Assembly (NCBI RefSeq): GCF_946482605.1
Contig: NZ_CAMLSE010000023.1
Span: 1-64,000 of the forward strand
Direction: 5' to 3'
DNA: 64,000 nt
Source of the DNA: an uncultured Dyadobacter sp.
GTDB taxonomy: Bacteria; Bacteroidota; Bacteroidia; Cytophagales; Spirosomataceae
Shown here one piece after another: positions 17,019-27,352 of this stretch; the first letter of the stretch is position 1, and the number at the start of each line of letters is the position of its first letter. A program made the translations under genes and the position numbers. The notes below the pieces were generated by a model, which saw nothing but the letters and a program-made list of their open reading frames with translations, was not told where the DNA came from and searched no databases.

Positions 17019-18647
17019 CTACTTTTTCTCCGGCCACACATACTCGAACTGCCCGTTGATCGGCGCTCCGAAGTAATTGACGCCAAGATAATCCAGACGC
17101 TTTTTGTGGACATCCAGCCGTTTACTGAAGTCTTCGAAGTTCTTGCCTTCCTTGCTGGTCCAGCCTACTTCGGCCAATGCCGTTGCTCGTGGCCATACCA
17201 TATACTGCACATAGGCAGGGGTTTTCATATATTCCGTCCAAACGTTGCCCTGGACACCCAAAATGTGCTTCGCCTCGTCGGCCGAAAGTTCGGCAGGTGT
17301 AGGCTCGTACGAATATGACTCCGCCACATCCGTGAAACCGCCGATCGCAACCGGCTGCGTTTTTGCTTCGGCCTGATAATGATCCAGATAACAGAAGTTG
17401 TTAGGGGTCATGATTACGTCGTGACGTTCTTTTGCAGCCGCGATGCCCCCTTCCGTCCCGCGCCAGCTCATGACTGTCGCATTAGGTGAAAGCCCACCTT
17501 CCAGAATCTCGTCCCAACCTATCATCCGGCGTCCTTTCGCGGTGATAAATTTATCTATCCGCTTGATCACATAGCTTTGCAGGCCGTGTTCATCTTTCAA
17601 GCCTTCTTTCTGAATCAGATTTTGAGCAAAACGGCTCTCCTTCCATTGAACTTTGGGACATTCGTCGCCACCCACGTGGATGTATTTGCTTGGAAACAAG
17701 TCGATCACCTCTGTCAACACATCTTCCAGAAACTTAAAAGTCTCCTCACGAGGCATAAACACGTCATCGTAGACGCCCCACTTCGTTCCGGTTTCATAAA
17801 TTTTGTCCGGATTGTTGCCCAACTGCGGATAAGCTGCCAATGCGGCAAGCGCGTGGCCAGGCATTTCGATTTCAGGGATCACATTCACGAAACGCTCTTC
17901 CGCATATTTCAGGACCTCTTTAATGTCTTCCTGTGTATAAAAACCCTCATAAGGCTTTCCGTCGTATTTCTGGTCGCTGTAATGGCCTTTCATCGTTTCC
18001 TTCCGCTTCGAACTGATCGTTTTCAGCTCGGGATACTTCTTGATCTCGATCCGCCACCCCTGGTCGTCGGTCAAATGCCAGTGAAACTGGTTTTGCTTGT
18101 GTAATGCGAGCAGGTCAATGTACTTTTTAACAAAATCGACCGGCATAAAATGACGGCACACGTCCAGCATCAGGCCGCGATATGCATAACGCGGAACGTC
18201 TTTGATCGTCACATAAGGAACCACCCACTTCACACCGGCAACGGGCGTCGCGCTGAACACCTCGGCAGGCAGCAGTTGCAAAAGCGTTTGCATTCCATAA
18301 AAAGCGCCTTTGGCAGTTTGCGCCTGTATCGTAACGCCTTTGGGAGTGGAAAGCAAGCGGTAACCTTCCTCTCCAAGACTGGCATCGGAGGATATTACAA
18401 AAGAAATGTCGGCCTTGCCTTTCACGATCTCGATGCGCTGCCCAGTTGCTTTCCCCAATTGTGACGAGAGCATTTCCGCAACGTGTGCCCATTTGGCATC
18501 AGCAGGCGCACCGATCCTGGTTTTTGATTTCAAAGTCCATTCGCCTTTCGCAGTCAGCACCTGCGAGGGCTTGGGAATGACATTGATCTGAGCGTGTAGG
18601 CTTTGCACGAACACACAGCAGAAAATGAGAAGAAGAAAACGTTTCAT
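17019..18647 (-). CDS. Beta-N-acetylhexosaminidase, GH20
   Basis: 542 residues with a signal peptide (MKRFLLLIFCCVFVQSLHA). An N-terminal GH20b domain (about 20-145) precedes the TIM barrel, which opens with YRGLMLDVCRHFMPVDFVKKYIDLLALHKQNQFHWHLTDDQGWR-like family sequence. The catalytic pair is the Asp-Glu in HVGGDECPK (near residue 325): Asp positions the substrate acetamido group and Glu is the acid. Tryptophans in the WTEYM and GWDE motifs line the sugar pocket. Role: removal of terminal GlcNAc or GalNAc from chitin fragments, glycoproteins or murein in the periplasm or outside. Transcribed away from the TonB-dependent receptor at 18897 across a 249-base gap. Confidence 0.95.
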   Translation of the reverse strand: MKRFLLLIFCCVFVQSLHAQINVIPKPSQVLTAKGEWTLKSKTRIGAPADAKWAHVAEMLSSQLGKATGQRIEIVKGKADISFVISSDASLGEEGYRLLSTPKGVTIQAQTAKGAFYGMQTLLQLLPAEVFSATPVAGVKWVVPYVTIKDVPRYAYRGLMLDVCRHFMPVDFVKKYIDLLALHKQNQFHWHLTDDQGWRIEIKKYPELKTISSKRKETMKGHYSDQKYDGKPYEGFYTQEDIKEVLKYAEERFVNVIPEIEMPGHALAALAAYPQLGNNPDKIYETGTKWGVYDDVFMPREETFKFLEDVLTEVIDLFPSKYIHVGGDECPKVQWKESRFAQNLIQKEGLKDEHGLQSYVIKRIDKFITAKGRRMIGWDEILEGGLSPNATVMSWRGTEGGIAAAKERHDVIMTPNNFCYLDHYQAEAKTQPVAIGGFTDVAESYSYEPTPAELSADEAKHILGVQGNVWTEYMKTPAYVQYMVWPRATALAEVGWTSKEGKNFEDFSKRLDVHKKRLDYLGVNYFGAPINGQFEYVWPEKK

Positions 18648-18788
18648 TTCGGTTAAAAGCAGGAATTATTAAAATTATTTAAAAATGATGCAAATTAACG
18701 TCTTCACATTTTAAAATACTACCAATCTTAAATTTTTAATAATTTTATGTAATTATTTCAAAAAAAGGCGCGTTAAAAAGATTACGTG

Positions 18789-18796
18789 TAACTTTG
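18789..18796 (+). promoter_or_regulatory. Possible Bacteroidota -7 box for the TonB-dependent receptor gene
   Basis: TAACTTTG matches the TAnnTTTG consensus seen at -7 in Bacteroidota promoters and lies 100 bases before the receptor start. A clear TTG at -33 is not seen, so this is tentative. Confidence 0.35.
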
Positions 18797-18896
18797 TACC
18801 GCTTAAAGCTTTACAACTGGGTTTTGTTACATTTCTCCACACGCTATCAGCACTTTTGCCTAACTTAGCTCCTAATAAAATCTAAATCCTATACCC

Positions 18897-21326
18897 GTGA
18901 AAAGAACTTCGTTTCTTCATCTTCTTGCATTAATTCTGCCTACACAACTACTTTTCGCTTCCCCGGGACATCCTCACTTACCTGTGAATGTTACAAAATC
19001 TCAGCAGGTCGATGGTGGAAAAATGGTGGGAAAAATCGTCGAAGCCCCCAACAACGCGGGCGTTAGTTTCGCGACGGTTGCATTGCTTGCTTCCAAAGAC
19101 TCTACCCTGGCAAATGGTGCTGTGGCCGATGAAAACGGCGTGTTCACCATTGCGAATGTGACACCCGGCAACTATATCCTCCGGGTTACCAATATGGGTT
19201 ATCAGACCTTGTACCGCCCCAATATCAGCGTGGCTACCGAAGCAAACCTGCTCGATCTGGGAACCATTACCCTGCTGCCCGAAGCACAGAAACTCAACGA
19301 GGTGATCGTAAAGGGCGAAAAAACGATGATCGTCGACGATATCGACAAGAAAATCGTCAACATCGGCAAGGATATGCTGGCTACCAGTAACAATGTGAGC
19401 GACCTGCTCGAAAAAGTGCCCGCGGTGTCACTGGACGAAAACGGCAACCCGCAGGTCCGTGGAAAAGGCAATGTAGTGGTCCTGATCGACGGCAAGCCTT
19501 CTAACCTCTATGGAAGTGACCTGCCTACCATTCTTCAATCATTTCCGGCCAACCTGATCGAAAGGATCGACGTGATGACGACCCCGTCAGCCAAGTATGA
19601 AGGAGAAGGTGCATCGGGAGTGATCGATATCATTACGAAGAAAACCAAGATCCGCGGCATGAACGGGGGAGCCCGCCTCAGCATCGGTAACAAAAACAAC
19701 AATAACGCGTCGGGTAACCTCAGTTATAAGGCAGGTAAATTTGGCCTGAATGCTTCGCTGAGCGGCCAAACGCGCGCTATGACCTGGGAAAGGGCATTAA
19801 GCCGTGATAATTTCGTAACCGAATCGACTTCCCATCTGCAACAGGACGGTACCGGAGGTAATAAGGGAAAGAATGCATTTGGGCGTGTTGGCGTTAATTA
19901 CGACTTTAACGACAAGAACTCCATTGAAGCGGGTGTCAACTATTCACGCGACAATAGCCGCAACAACAGCAACATCCTCAACGAAACCAGCCTTGCACCA
20001 GGTATCGTTTCAGAAAGCTTCCGCAGGCTCAACAACAGCAAAAGCAATGGCGACAACGTCAACTTCAACCTGGATTACCGTCTGAAATTTGCAGAAAAAG
20101 ACCATCAGTTTAACTTCAATTCCAGCTACTCGCTCGGGGGTTCCGACGGCGAGTCCTATTTCTCTCAGGAAAGCAAAATCGACAGTCTGATCCGCAACCA
20201 GCAGAATCTTCGCAACAACAACCGCCATTCCCTGTTCCTGAATGCCGACTATACCTGGCCGATCACACCGAAAGCGACACTGGAAGCGGGAGTACGCTCA
20301 CGCACCAGTTCGAACGACAATGTAAATGCATTCTACAATCTGGATCGCGAAACCAGCAGCTATGTTTTTGATAATAACATCAGTAATGTGTTCGGTTATA
20401 AAGATGCGACCTACACCGGCTTCATGACGTTCTCCCAAAAAACCGACCTCTGGGGTATGCGTGCGGGATTGCGGGTTACCGATTATAACCAGGATATCAA
20501 CCAGATCAGTCGTAATCAGGAGTTCAGCGTGCATTTCCTCACACTGGTCCCTTCACTTGCATTGACGAGGAAACTGGGAGAATCGTCCCAGATGAAGCTG
20601 AATTACAGCCGCCGTGTGCAGCGCCCTGAAGCCGACTGGCTTAATCCCTATACCGATGTATCCGACCCTCGTAACGTCAGGACCGGTAATCCGAACCTCC
20701 GTCCGGAGTTCACTCACAAGGCTGAAATGGGATATTCGAACTACGAAGCGAATGGTGGCTGGGGCCCGTCCCTGTTTATGGATTACTCAAACAATGCGAT
20801 TACGCAGATCCGGACCATCGACGAAGCAGGCATTTCGCTTACCCGCTACGACAATGTCGGTCGCGAACTATCTTATGGTATTGAAACAGATTTCTCGCAA
20901 AAGCTCTTTAATGATGTGCTGAAAATCAACGGCAGCGGCCGGGTTTTCCGCAGCGAGGTCGTTTCTGCACTTGCGCAGATCGATAACCGCACATGGAGCT
21001 ATTCAGGAAACCTGAATGCATTCATCACGCTGCCCGCCGACTTCCGGGCGTCTGCATATGTGAACTACGAAGGTCCGCGTGCGATCGCGCAGGGCACGCG
21101 CGACGGCGTGTTCATTGCCAACATGGGTATCCGCAAAGACCTGCTGGAAAAGAAAGCCACGATCTCATTCAATGTTCAGGATATCTTCCTCTCGAGGAAT
21201 TACAAAAGCCAGCTGAGCACCGATACCTATTCTCAATCATCGAACTGGCACCAGACCAACCGGCTTGTGAATGTGACATTTCAATACAGGTTTGGCAAAA
21301 TTTCCGCAAGCGGCGACGATGCCTGA
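18897..21326 (+). CDS. TonB-dependent receptor (outer membrane beta-barrel family, carboxypeptidase-regulatory domain)
   Basis: 809 residues. The start is a GTG at 18897, accepted because it gives a clear signal peptide (MKRTSFLHLLALILPTQLLFA) and the next in-frame ATG, at codon 43, lies past it. Residues ~45-125 are a CarboxypepD_reg-like domain (GKIVEAPNNAGVSFATVALL, then ADENGVFTIANVTPGNYILRV). A plug domain follows (LLEKVPAVSLDENGNPQVRG, VLIDGKPSN, IDVMTTPSAKYEGEGASGVIDI), then an OMP_b-brl_3-like barrel ending in the aromatic FQYRFGK. It is not a SusC type. The ligand is unknown; family members carry siderophores, peptides or other compounds across the outer membrane using TonB energy. 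Monocistronic, with a strong terminator at 21354. Confidence 0.9.
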   Translation: MKRTSFLHLLALILPTQLLFASPGHPHLPVNVTKSQQVDGGKMVGKIVEAPNNAGVSFATVALLASKDSTLANGAVADENGVFTIANVTPGNYILRVTNMGYQTLYRPNISVATEANLLDLGTITLLPEAQKLNEVIVKGEKTMIVDDIDKKIVNIGKDMLATSNNVSDLLEKVPAVSLDENGNPQVRGKGNVVVLIDGKPSNLYGSDLPTILQSFPANLIERIDVMTTPSAKYEGEGASGVIDIITKKTKIRGMNGGARLSIGNKNNNNASGNLSYKAGKFGLNASLSGQTRAMTWERALSRDNFVTESTSHLQQDGTGGNKGKNAFGRVGVNYDFNDKNSIEAGVNYSRDNSRNNSNILNETSLAPGIVSESFRRLNNSKSNGDNVNFNLDYRLKFAEKDHQFNFNSSYSLGGSDGESYFSQESKIDSLIRNQQNLRNNNRHSLFLNADYTWPITPKATLEAGVRSRTSSNDNVNAFYNLDRETSSYVFDNNISNVFGYKDATYTGFMTFSQKTDLWGMRAGLRVTDYNQDINQISRNQEFSVHFLTLVPSLALTRKLGESSQMKLNYSRRVQRPEADWLNPYTDVSDPRNVRTGNPNLRPEFTHKAEMGYSNYEANGGWGPSLFMDYSNNAITQIRTIDEAGISLTRYDNVGRELSYGIETDFSQKLFNDVLKINGSGRVFRSEVVSALAQIDNRTWSYSGNLNAFITLPADFRASAYVNYEGPRAIAQGTRDGVFIANMGIRKDLLEKKATISFNVQDIFLSRNYKSQLSTDTYSQSSNWHQTNRLVNVTFQYRFGKISASGDDA

Positions 21327-21353
21327 CCGGCTTCTCAAATTCATTCATTTCCA

Positions 21354-21387
21354 AAAAAGGAAGGGCAATCCAGGTCCCTTCCTTTTT
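21354..21387 (+). terminator. Terminator after the TonB-dependent receptor gene
   Basis: AAAAAGGAAGGG (21354-21365) pairs perfectly with CCCTTCCTTTTT (21376-21387) across a 10-nt loop. The right arm ends in five T. It lies 28 bases past the stop codon. Confidence 0.88.
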
Positions 21388-21591
21388 CATTTACAAGCAG
21401 TTCCCATTATTGCGGGAATGCCACAAAACAGTCGATATGAAAGTAGCTGGTATTTGTGGAACGGTTTTTGCAAATGGGTCATGGCAGGAGTCGATTTATT
21501 TTGCTTAATTAAACCCCAAACGCAAAAAGCGATCTAAAAACCGCTGTTCCGGAATAGGATCGGAAAGCTCTAACATCAAAATTTTACAAAA

Positions 21592-22302
21592 ATGAAGAAT
21601 CTGAAACTCCTGGCCGCCGCATTGTTGATATCGGCCACTTCTTACGCACAGAAACTGCCTGCTGATTCAATATTTGCCCAGTTCTATAATGCAACGGGTG
21701 GCAAAGCTTTATGGGATGGTGTCAAATCCTATAACCTTAAAAGAAGTTACACGGCTGCCGCAGCAACGCCTTATGATGCCGCAATCACCGCTTCACTGCC
21801 GGATCAGTCGCTCTACAAAAACAAGACTATTATGAAACGCAGTTTTGTCTACACCGTGAAAGGTGACCAGGGCTGGATCAAGGTGCCCATTGGCCAGAAA
21901 GTGGATGTGAAAGACCTGAGTCAGGCAGAACAGCAAAGTATGCGGCTGGAATTGTACAAAAACCTCGTCCCATTCATTGATTATAAAAACCGGGGCCTTA
22001 TCGCTACTACCGTGGGCACCGAGGCACTTAATGGTGTTCAGGTAAATCAGGTGGAACTGCAGGGCAAGGGCGCAAAATATAATCTGTATTTCGACGCAAA
22101 AACGGGACTGCTTGTGCGTCAGAAAGAGACCCTGGCTGGCGTGGAGACGGTGAGCGATTTCTCTGACTATGCAAAATCGGCCTATGGCATCTCCTATCCT
22201 ACCAAAATCGTGGAACTGAACAGCGCTGATAAGAAGCCTGTTACCATTAAATCGGCATTGACGGTCAACGATCAGGTCAATGTAGAGTTGTTTAAAAGAT
22301 AA
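21592..22302 (+). CDS. Exported LolA-fold-like protein of unknown role
   Basis: 236 residues with a signal peptide (MKNLKLLAAALLISATSYAQ). The mature start, ADSIFAQFYNATGGKALWDGVKSY, is the GGK-type opening helix seen in Bacteroidota LolA-like and M16-peptidase-associated domains. Beta strands such as NLYFDAKTGLLVRQKET and SDFSDYAKSAYGISYPTKIVEL fit the open half barrel of the LolA/LppX superfamily. No catalytic motif is visible. It lies 115 bases upstream of tamB on the same strand, so co-transcription is possible, but the intervening sequence is GC-rich with a potential hairpin. A lipid- or lipoprotein-binding role is plausible but not shown. Confidence 0.7.
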   Translation: MKNLKLLAAALLISATSYAQKLPADSIFAQFYNATGGKALWDGVKSYNLKRSYTAAAATPYDAAITASLPDQSLYKNKTIMKRSFVYTVKGDQGWIKVPIGQKVDVKDLSQAEQQSMRLELYKNLVPFIDYKNRGLIATTVGTEALNGVQVNQVELQGKGAKYNLYFDAKTGLLVRQKETLAGVETVSDFSDYAKSAYGISYPTKIVELNSADKKPVTIKSALTVNDQVNVELFKR

Positions 22303-22417
22303 TCAGCCGGCGAGCATTCCGGTGTCAGGGAGGCCGGGCCCGGCGGTCTGGCCTTCCATTTACCAATAGTCTATTCTCAACACCTGCCCATGCTACCGGG
22401 CAGGAAAACAGCGCAGG

Positions 22418-25400
22418 ATGAAGAAAGCACTGAAAGTATTGGCCATCATAATCCTGACAGTATTGATTCTGGTTGGCGTGTTGATCTGGGGAATCCAGAC
22501 ACCGGCCGGCCAGAATTTTTTAACATCCCAGGCGAATTCATTTCTCCGTAAAAAACTAAAAACCAAGGTCAATGTCGAAAAAGTCCGTTTCGACGTCCCG
22601 GATTGGGTGCTGCTGGAAGGAGTTTACTTCGAAGACCTCCATGGTGATACGCTCGTAGCGGGCAAGCGCCTGTATGTAGACCTGGATATGTACAGCCTGA
22701 TCAAAGGCAATATCGGGATCAACAAAATAGAACTGGAAGGGGTGAATGCAAACATCAGCCGGGTTTTACCGGATACGGTATTCAATTTTCAGTTTATCGT
22801 AGATGCTTTTGCGGGAACAGAGCCGGCAGAACCCGATACGACGCCTTCGAAACCGCTCCAAATGCGGCTCGACCATATCCAGCTTAAGAACGTCCGATTA
22901 TCGTATCGCGACGCCGTCATCGGCACCGACGCCGAAGCCAATATCGACTCGGCTGTCGTCAAATTCGACAAATTCAATCCTACCCTTTCCCAGTATCATC
23001 TCACCAATACCGCTTTGCTGAATAGCCAGGTTCGCCTGAGAATGTATCCGGCATTGAAAACCGCTGCGGCCGGACCTGCGCCGGAGCCCGATCCTGCCGA
23101 CTCGCTGGACATCAAGGTAGGGGATATCGATATCCGTCAACTTAAATGGCAGTTTGACGATGAAATTTCGGGTCTGAAAAACGGTGTCACGGTAGGCAAA
23201 TTCGCGGGACATGTGAACAACATCTTCATGGGCAGCCAGCGCGTCGACGTTCGGAACGTGTCCCTCGAAAACATGTCGCTTTTTGCCGAGTTTGCCAAAA
23301 AACCGAAAGCGCCGGAGACAAAAAAAGACACGACCGGATCGGCTGCGCCCGGCTGGTATGTCAAGGTCGGCGAGATCCGGCTTGTGGACAACGATATCCG
23401 TTACGACGATTTCAATTCGCCCGCACAGCCGAAAGGGCTCGACTATGCGCATTTGAACATTAAGGACCTGAATATTGACTTACAGGAATTTTTGTTTTCT
23501 CCTGAAAAGATCGCGGGCGCACTCAAAGCAGGTTCGTTCAAAGAAAAAAGCGGCTTCCGCCTGGACGCGCTGCGCACGAACTTTGCATATGGCGACCAGG
23601 AAACTTACCTCCGCAATCTTTATCTGAAAACACCCAATACCTTGCTGCGCGACGAACTGAGCCTGCGCTACAAGAACCTCGATCAACTCACGAATGATAT
23701 CGGTAAGGCGAAACTCAAACTCAGGCTCACCGACAGCCGCATTGCATTTGCCGATATCCTGTTACTCGTCCCCGACCTGGCAAAGACCCCGCCGTTCGAT
23801 AAGGAGCCCAACGGCGTGGTAAAAGGCTCAGGACAAATCACCGGCTCTGTGGACGATATGCTGATTTCCAGGGCACGGTTTACAATGCTTGGTGGGACTG
23901 TTCTGAATCTGGACGGACGCTTGCGCGGCCTGCCCAATGCAGAGAAGCTTTCAATGGACCTCGATATCCCCGAAATTTCTTCTACCAAGGCCGACCTGCT
24001 CAAAATGCTGCCGGACAGCGCGCTACCAGCCTCCATGGAGCTTCCGGATGCGATAAAGATCTCAGGAAAGATCAAAGGCTCGATGGAGAATCTTACATTG
24101 GCCACGACGATCAACACTTCTTTTGGGACCGGCACATTTTCCGGAAACCTTAAAAATATCACCGACAGCCTCAAAGCGCAGTACAATGGCACATTGACAT
24201 TCAGTGAATTCGATTTAGGCAAATTACTGAAACAGCCGCCATCCGAAATGGGTAAACTGACACTGCGCACCGAGCTGGAAGGCACAGGATATGCCCCCAA
24301 AACGATGATCGCACGTCTGGACGGCACCATCGAAAGCGCCGATATCAAGGGTTATGTTTATCAAAATTTAAGACTAAAAGGAGATATCGATCATGGGATG
24401 GCTAATATCTCGGCCAACATGGACGACCGCAACATTGACCTCGACCTGAAAGCACAGGCGGACCTTTCCAAGGAATATCCGTCGGTTAAAGCCGACCTTG
24501 CGATCACCAATCTGGACCTGACAGCATTGAACCTCTATGCCGATTCTTTGCAGGTGAAGGGGAATATCAAAGTAGATATGCCATCCACCAACCCTGAAAA
24601 CCCGTTGGGGACCGTGAATATCGATAGCCTCGTGCTGACACATCATCGCAAACCGATTGGCATTTCCAACATTAATGTCCAGCTAACAGATTCGAGTGGC
24701 GGGCGGCAGGCGTACATCGACTCTCCCTTCCTGAAAGCAAAGATGACAGGGAATTATTCTTACGCCGAGCTGGGAGACGCCATGCTGACGGAAGTTGGAA
24801 AGCATTTCAAAGCACCGGATCTCACTTACAGGGAAATAACCAAACCCGTCAATTTCGACCTTACAGCGACGGTGACCAATCACCCGGCTATTCAGCTTTT
24901 TGCCCCCGCGCTTCGTGAAATGAATGCTGTGCAACTGAAGGCGCGCATGGATAACCAAAAGGATTCATCGATCGTCGCCAGGCTGAGTATTCCGATGGTT
25001 GATTACGATAGCATCCGAACCGAGCGTGTTTCCATTGATTTCAGCACAGTAGATGCCAATGCCTCCCTTAATGCAAATGTGGGGATGGTGAATACGGGCG
25101 GTTTCAGAATGCAGAATGCGTCGCTGGAAAGTAAAATCGTGAACAATGACGTCAAATTCGACTTCATTGTCCGGGATTCTCTGAATACGGAGCGGCATTC
25201 GGTGAAAGGCGATCTTGCAGTCAACGGCAACCGGTATCGCCTGAACCTTCGCGACGACCTTTTGCTCAACTACGATAAATGGGCAACGGACACTGCAGGC
25301 TATGTGCAGTATGCGACCGATAGCCTGTACGTCAAGGACTTTATGATCAGCAATAACGGACAGTCGCTGAAAATCAATTCTACTTCGGCACAACCCAACA

Positions 25401-27352
25401 GCCCGCTGGATATTGCAATGTCGAACATTTCCATTGGTCCGCTCATCGAAATCGCTACCCTGGATTCGACACTTGCAACCGGTACACTGAATGGCAAAAT
25501 CGTTCTGGACAAATATATGACCGCGCCGGTATACACCGGAGAGCTCACGATCGACAATCTTGCGGTCACTAAAATACCGGTAGGAAACCTGTCCGTTAAA
25601 TCGACCAATGAGACCGAAAATCTGATCCGGGTGGCGATGTCCCTGGTGAATGATCAGAACGACGTGAATATCGGGGGCAGCTACAATCTGAAATCCGAAA
25701 CGCCGATGGATTTCAAGATGGATCTTAAAAAACTCAGTGCCAAAACCATCGAGGCATTCAGTTTCGGCGAATTGAAACGAGCGGAGGGCAACCTCACGGG
25801 CAACATCGCCATTACCGGCGCCACCGACAGCCCGCGGCTCAACGGCGGTGTGAGCTTCGATAACGTGGCATTCAATGCAACACAGCTGGGAGCGCGCTAT
25901 TCACTGGCCGGGCAAAAGATCCAGTTCAATGATCAAAATATCAATTTCAACAATTTCACGATCACCGATTCGCTCAACCAGGCGATGAAGATCAATGGAA
26001 ATGTGAGCATTGCGAAGCTCCCGGATGTGGGATATAACCTCACTGTTTCGGCGAAGAATTTCAATGTCCTTAACTCAACCCAAAAGCAGAATGAGTTGTT
26101 TTTCGGTAAGGCAAACATCGATGCAAACCTTACTGTGAAGGGCCAGGGGGCCAAATCGGTGATCGATGGTAATGTAAAGGTAGACCCTGGCAGCAATATC
26201 ACGGTGGTAATGCCTAACGATGCCACCGAGGCCGGTGACGCGACGAAAGGCGTGATCGAGTTTGTGGATATGAGCGATTCCACACAGGTGGCAAAAACCG
26301 ATTCTGTCGAAAAGACACAAAATGTAATGGTCGATTTCGCGTCCCAGATCTCACTCGACATCGATGTAGACGATAAATCCGAGTTCAAAGTAGTAATCGA
26401 CGAACTGAATGGCGATAATATCCGCCTCAAAGGGAATGCGCAGCTCAATGCCGGCGTAGCGCCCAACGGACAGCTTTTCCTCCTGGGCTCGTACGATCTC
26501 ACGGAGGGTTCTTACGACCTGACGCTGCAAATCCTGAAACGACAGTTTCAGATCAAAGAGGGAAGTACGCTGCTATGGACCGGCGACCCGATGAAGGCCG
26601 ACCTCAATATTACGGCGTCCTACCCGGTAATGGTAGATCCCGGATCCATTGCAGCGAAGTTTCAGGGCGCAAGCAAAATACCCGTCGAGGTGCAGATCGT
26701 GATCACCGGAAATCTCACAACGCCTAATATTACATTCAAGATTGTAATACCCGAAAATTCGGTCGACAAGCAGGTTCAAAACGACATTACGCAGCAAACA
26801 TTCTGGAAGGATATGGAAAACAGTCCTTCCGAAGCGAACAAGCAGGCATTTGCATTGCTGATCACCAATAAATTTATCACCGACCAGTCCACGGCCGGAT
26901 TTAATATCGGTTCCAGTGCCGAGGCAGTTGCCAGACAAAGCGTAAGCCAGCTCCTAAGCGATCAGTTAAACAACCTCGCCTCCGATCTCATCAAAGGTGT
27001 CGACCTCGACATTGGGCTCAACTCCACCGCTGACCAGTCTACCGGTGCCCGCACGGACCTGAACCTGGGGCTCAGCAAGGCATTCCTGAACAACCGTCTG
27101 AAAATCTCGGTAGGCAAGAACTTCGAACTCGAAAGCCAGAACAATGCAGGCAATTCAACAGAAGTATTCGACAATATTGCCCTCGATTATTCTATTTCCC
27201 GCGACGGCCGGTACATGTTCCGTGGATACCGGAAAAATCAGTACCAGTCGATCCTGGAAGGTTTCATCATCGAAACGGGTGTAAGTTTTATCGTTACGGC
27301 AGATTATGACCTCTTCCGTGAAATTTTTCAAAAGCAGCGCAATGAGAAGTAA
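22418..27352 (+). CDS. tamB: Translocation and assembly module protein TamB
   Basis: 1644 residues. A single N-terminal membrane helix (about 7-28, ALKVLAIIILTVLILVGVLIWG) anchors it in the inner membrane. An AsmA-like start (KLKTKVNVEKVRFDVPDWVLLEGVYFEDLHGDTL) follows. The long middle (about 100-1250) consists of repeating beta strands forming the extended hydrophobic groove typical of TamB/VPS13-like bridge proteins. The C-terminal TamB (DUF490) domain covers about the last 400 residues, with KGNAQLNAGVAPNGQLFLLGSYDLTEGSYDL and a terminal FRGYRKNQYQ ... FIIETGVSFIV strand. Family role: spans the periplasm with an Omp85 partner, in protein assembly and probably phospholipid transport. It overlaps tamL by 11 bases, so the two are translationally coupled. 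Confidence 0.93.
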   Translation: MKKALKVLAIIILTVLILVGVLIWGIQTPAGQNFLTSQANSFLRKKLKTKVNVEKVRFDVPDWVLLEGVYFEDLHGDTLVAGKRLYVDLDMYSLIKGNIGINKIELEGVNANISRVLPDTVFNFQFIVDAFAGTEPAEPDTTPSKPLQMRLDHIQLKNVRLSYRDAVIGTDAEANIDSAVVKFDKFNPTLSQYHLTNTALLNSQVRLRMYPALKTAAAGPAPEPDPADSLDIKVGDIDIRQLKWQFDDEISGLKNGVTVGKFAGHVNNIFMGSQRVDVRNVSLENMSLFAEFAKKPKAPETKKDTTGSAAPGWYVKVGEIRLVDNDIRYDDFNSPAQPKGLDYAHLNIKDLNIDLQEFLFSPEKIAGALKAGSFKEKSGFRLDALRTNFAYGDQETYLRNLYLKTPNTLLRDELSLRYKNLDQLTNDIGKAKLKLRLTDSRIAFADILLLVPDLAKTPPFDKEPNGVVKGSGQITGSVDDMLISRARFTMLGGTVLNLDGRLRGLPNAEKLSMDLDIPEISSTKADLLKMLPDSALPASMELPDAIKISGKIKGSMENLTLATTINTSFGTGTFSGNLKNITDSLKAQYNGTLTFSEFDLGKLLKQPPSEMGKLTLRTELEGTGYAPKTMIARLDGTIESADIKGYVYQNLRLKGDIDHGMANISANMDDRNIDLDLKAQADLSKEYPSVKADLAITNLDLTALNLYADSLQVKGNIKVDMPSTNPENPLGTVNIDSLVLTHHRKPIGISNINVQLTDSSGGRQAYIDSPFLKAKMTGNYSYAELGDAMLTEVGKHFKAPDLTYREITKPVNFDLTATVTNHPAIQLFAPALREMNAVQLKARMDNQKDSSIVARLSIPMVDYDSIRTERVSIDFSTVDANASLNANVGMVNTGGFRMQNASLESKIVNNDVKFDFIVRDSLNTERHSVKGDLAVNGNRYRLNLRDDLLLNYDKWATDTAGYVQYATDSLYVKDFMISNNGQSLKINSTSAQPNSPLDIAMSNISIGPLIEIATLDSTLATGTLNGKIVLDKYMTAPVYTGELTIDNLAVTKIPVGNLSVKSTNETENLIRVAMSLVNDQNDVNIGGSYNLKSETPMDFKMDLKKLSAKTIEAFSFGELKRAEGNLTGNIAITGATDSPRLNGGVSFDNVAFNATQLGARYSLAGQKIQFNDQNINFNNFTITDSLNQAMKINGNVSIAKLPDVGYNLTVSAKNFNVLNSTQKQNELFFGKANIDANLTVKGQGAKSVIDGNVKVDPGSNITVVMPNDATEAGDATKGVIEFVDMSDSTQVAKTDSVEKTQNVMVDFASQISLDIDVDDKSEFKVVIDELNGDNIRLKGNAQLNAGVAPNGQLFLLGSYDLTEGSYDLTLQILKRQFQIKEGSTLLWTGDPMKADLNITASYPVMVDPGSIAAKFQGASKIPVEVQIVITGNLTTPNITFKIVIPENSVDKQVQNDITQQTFWKDMENSPSEANKQAFALLITNKFITDQSTAGFNIGSSAEAVARQSVSQLLSDQLNNLASDLIKGVDLDIGLNSTADQSTGARTDLNLGLSKAFLNNRLKISVGKNFELESQNNAGNSTEVFDNIALDYSISRDGRYMFRGYRKNQYQSILEGFIIETGVSFIVTADYDLFREIFQKQRNEK

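Noticed and set aside
23683..24348. 221-codon minus-strand frame opposite tamB
   Set aside because: Low-complexity serine/arginine-rich sequence entirely within tamB, typical of an antisense shadow.
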